This document shows positions 7,282 to 8,457 of a stretch of DNA of 8,457 nucleotides, in pieces. The notes beneath the pieces were generated by a model. The model was not told where the DNA came from. It worked only from the letters and a program-made list of their open reading frames with translations, and made no database searches. Made by a program: the position numbers and the translations under genes. The DNA lies in assembly GCA_041179245.1 (NCBI GenBank), contig JBEGTT010000166.1, forward strand, positions 1 through 8,457, written 5' to 3'. Every line of letters starts with the position of its first letter. The stretch's first letter is position 1. Origin of the DNA: JBEGTT01 sp041179245. Its GTDB lineage: Bacteria; Pseudomonadota; Gammaproteobacteria; Burkholderiales; Rhodocyclaceae.

Positions 7282-8457
7282 ATGACAGAACCCAGTAATT
7301 CACTCGCGCCACCCGGTTCGGTGGCGCAAATCAAAGCGGTAATCAATGGCTTTCTGCAAGAGCGTCTCCAGTCCAAACTGGATGCACTCAAGCCAGATGA
7401 CGACGAGAGGCGACAAGCTTTGTTGCTGGATTATTTGCCGGCGAACTGGATTACGAATGCGGCAAAGAATATTTGGCAGCTTGAGCTAGCAACCCACGTT
7501 CTGAAGTACACCCATCCGGATGCTAAAAATGATGTTCATAAATTTTCCACAAACATCAAATCTTCTGGGCAATTGCTTCTAGGGGATGCTTTTGTAGGAA
7601 GTCACACAGTAGCCGCCTTGACTTGTCCTGACGTGGCGGGAAATGCCGCATGTCTACCAATTGATAAATTTCTGTGCTTGGAGGTAGAGGGCTTAACAAT
7701 TCTAGACAGAGTTCGCAGAAACGATTCCGTTTTGAGCGAGGCATTTACTATCTTGGGTGATGCAGCGTCAGATTGGACGGCCGCTTTTTCGGCATATGCA
7801 TTTCCAGACAAAAAGCCCTCATCGCACAAATTGGCGAAACAGGTCTATTGGCCCCTTGAGGGCAAGGACTATCACCTGCTCGCGCCGCTTTTCCCGACAT
7901 CGCTAGTACATGGCGTGTGGAAGCGAATCCGGGAGGATCGCTTTTCCGATGAAGCCAAGGCGGCAAGGGAGGCCAAGCGCAATGGGCTCGCCCATGCGCA
8001 TGGCTATTGCGAATACCCCAACGTGGCGATTCAGAATTTTGGCGGCACCAAGCCACAAAACATCAGCCAATTGAACAGCGAGCGCTATGGAGAAAACTTC
8101 CTCCTGCCTTCGCTGCCGCCCAACTGGACATCACCCGATATTCGCCCGCCTGTTGCGGTCAACAGCGTTTTTGACCGCATTTTCGGTAGTCGTCCCCGTG
8201 TTCGCGAGCTGGTTCGCATCCTGCGGGATTTTCTGGTCAGTGTGGAATATGCCGGCACCAATATCCGCATCCGCGACAAGCGGGCCGAACTGGCCGCCTT
8301 GGTCCGGGATGAGGCGTTCCAGTACGCCGCGGAGTTGGAGCAGTTGGAGCCGGGCTGGTCGCAACAGCCGGACTGCCTGCTGAACAGCGCCGAGCAATGT
8401 TGGTTGGACCCGGAACGTGCCGAAGATGACCCGGATTTCGCCAGCCTGCGACGAAAG
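7282..8457 (+). CDS. csy1: Type I-F Csy complex large subunit Cas8f (Csy1); 3' end cut off by the window
   Basis: The frame beginning MTEPSNSLAPPGSVAQIKAV is open for 392 codons to the right edge with no stop. P. aeruginosa Csy1 has about 434 residues, so roughly 40 are missing. Cas8f pairs with Cas5f at the crRNA 5' end of the Csy surveillance complex and reads the PAM. The family block GGTKPQNISQLNSERYGEN lies at residues 254-272. Within it K257 and N260 correspond to PAM-contacting K247 and N250 of P. aeruginosa Cas8f, and N121 (DVAGNAA) probably to N111. The assignment by offset is mine. A good Shine-Dalgarno, AGGGAG at 7268-7273, sits 8 bases before the ATG and fixes the start. The gene lies 27 bases after cas3, in the same operon. 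Codons about 54-193 are much more AT-rich than the rest and than cas3, which suggests a mosaic gene. A full-length separate cas8f beside cas1 and cas3 excludes the I-F2 and transposon-borne I-F3 variants. Confidence 0.95.
   Translation, partial: MTEPSNSLAPPGSVAQIKAVINGFLQERLQSKLDALKPDDDERRQALLLDYLPANWITNAAKNIWQLELATHVLKYTHPDAKNDVHKFSTNIKSSGQLLLGDAFVGSHTVAALTCPDVAGNAACLPIDKFLCLEVEGLTILDRVRRNDSVLSEAFTILGDAASDWTAAFSAYAFPDKKPSSHKLAKQVYWPLEGKDYHLLAPLFPTSLVHGVWKRIREDRFSDEAKAAREAKRNGLAHAHGYCEYPNVAIQNFGGTKPQNISQLNSERYGENFLLPSLPPNWTSPDIRPPVAVNSVFDRIFGSRPRVRELVRILRDFLVSVEYAGTNIRIRDKRAELAALVRDEAFQYAAELEQLEPGWSQQPDCLLNSAEQCWLDPERAEDDPDFASLRRK

Noticed and set aside
7556..8056. Several short minus-strand frames within cas8f
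   Set aside because: The plus strand encodes uninterrupted Cas8f with its conserved blocks, so these are shadows.
1..8457. CRISPR array, tRNA or rRNA gene, insertion sequence, or anti-CRISPR/aca genes
   Set aside because: I saw no regularly spaced direct repeats of about 28 bases, no RNA gene structure, no transposase and no small unexplained gene; nearly all bases are used by the five genes.

Overview
The window carries five protein genes: two chromosomal housekeeping genes on the left and the first three genes of a type I-F CRISPR-Cas operon on the right. The housekeeping proteins, a YegQ/TrhP-type tRNA hydroxylase and RNase G, resemble their Escherichia coli counterparts along their whole length. 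Together with a subtype I-F system this points to a Gammaproteobacterium, or less likely a Betaproteobacterium, of moderate GC content. I cannot name the genus from the sequence alone.

Layout. Positions 1-1370 (minus strand) hold trhP, which lacks only its last few codons at the left edge. Positions 1371-1467 are a short divergent promoter region. Positions 1468-2928 (plus strand) hold rng. A 55-base AT-rich spacer follows. It has a small inverted repeat and a 14-base string resembling the two ends of a type I-F CRISPR repeat with the middle missing. Then come cas1 (2984-3961), the cas2-cas3 fusion (3958-7254, overlapping cas1 by ATGA) and cas8f/csy1 (7282 to the right edge, open and without a stop).

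How the genes work together. In type I-F systems Cas1 and the Cas2 domain of Cas2-Cas3 form the spacer-acquisition complex. Cas8f is the PAM-reading large subunit of the crRNA-guided Csy (Cascade) complex. The HD nuclease and helicase parts of Cas2-Cas3 degrade the bound target. All diagnostic catalytic motifs that I can read are intact, so the system looks functional as far as it is visible. The remaining genes (csy2/cas5f, csy3/cas7f, csy4/cas6f) and any array would lie past the right edge.

The system itself is a known type and I do not see an undescribed one. The points worth a second look are the tight insertion of the cas operon behind rng with no clear terminator or promoter, the possible CRISPR-repeat relic in that spacer, an out-of-frame ATG just before cas1, and an abrupt base-composition change inside cas8f that suggests the gene is mosaic. 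GC figures below are hand counts.
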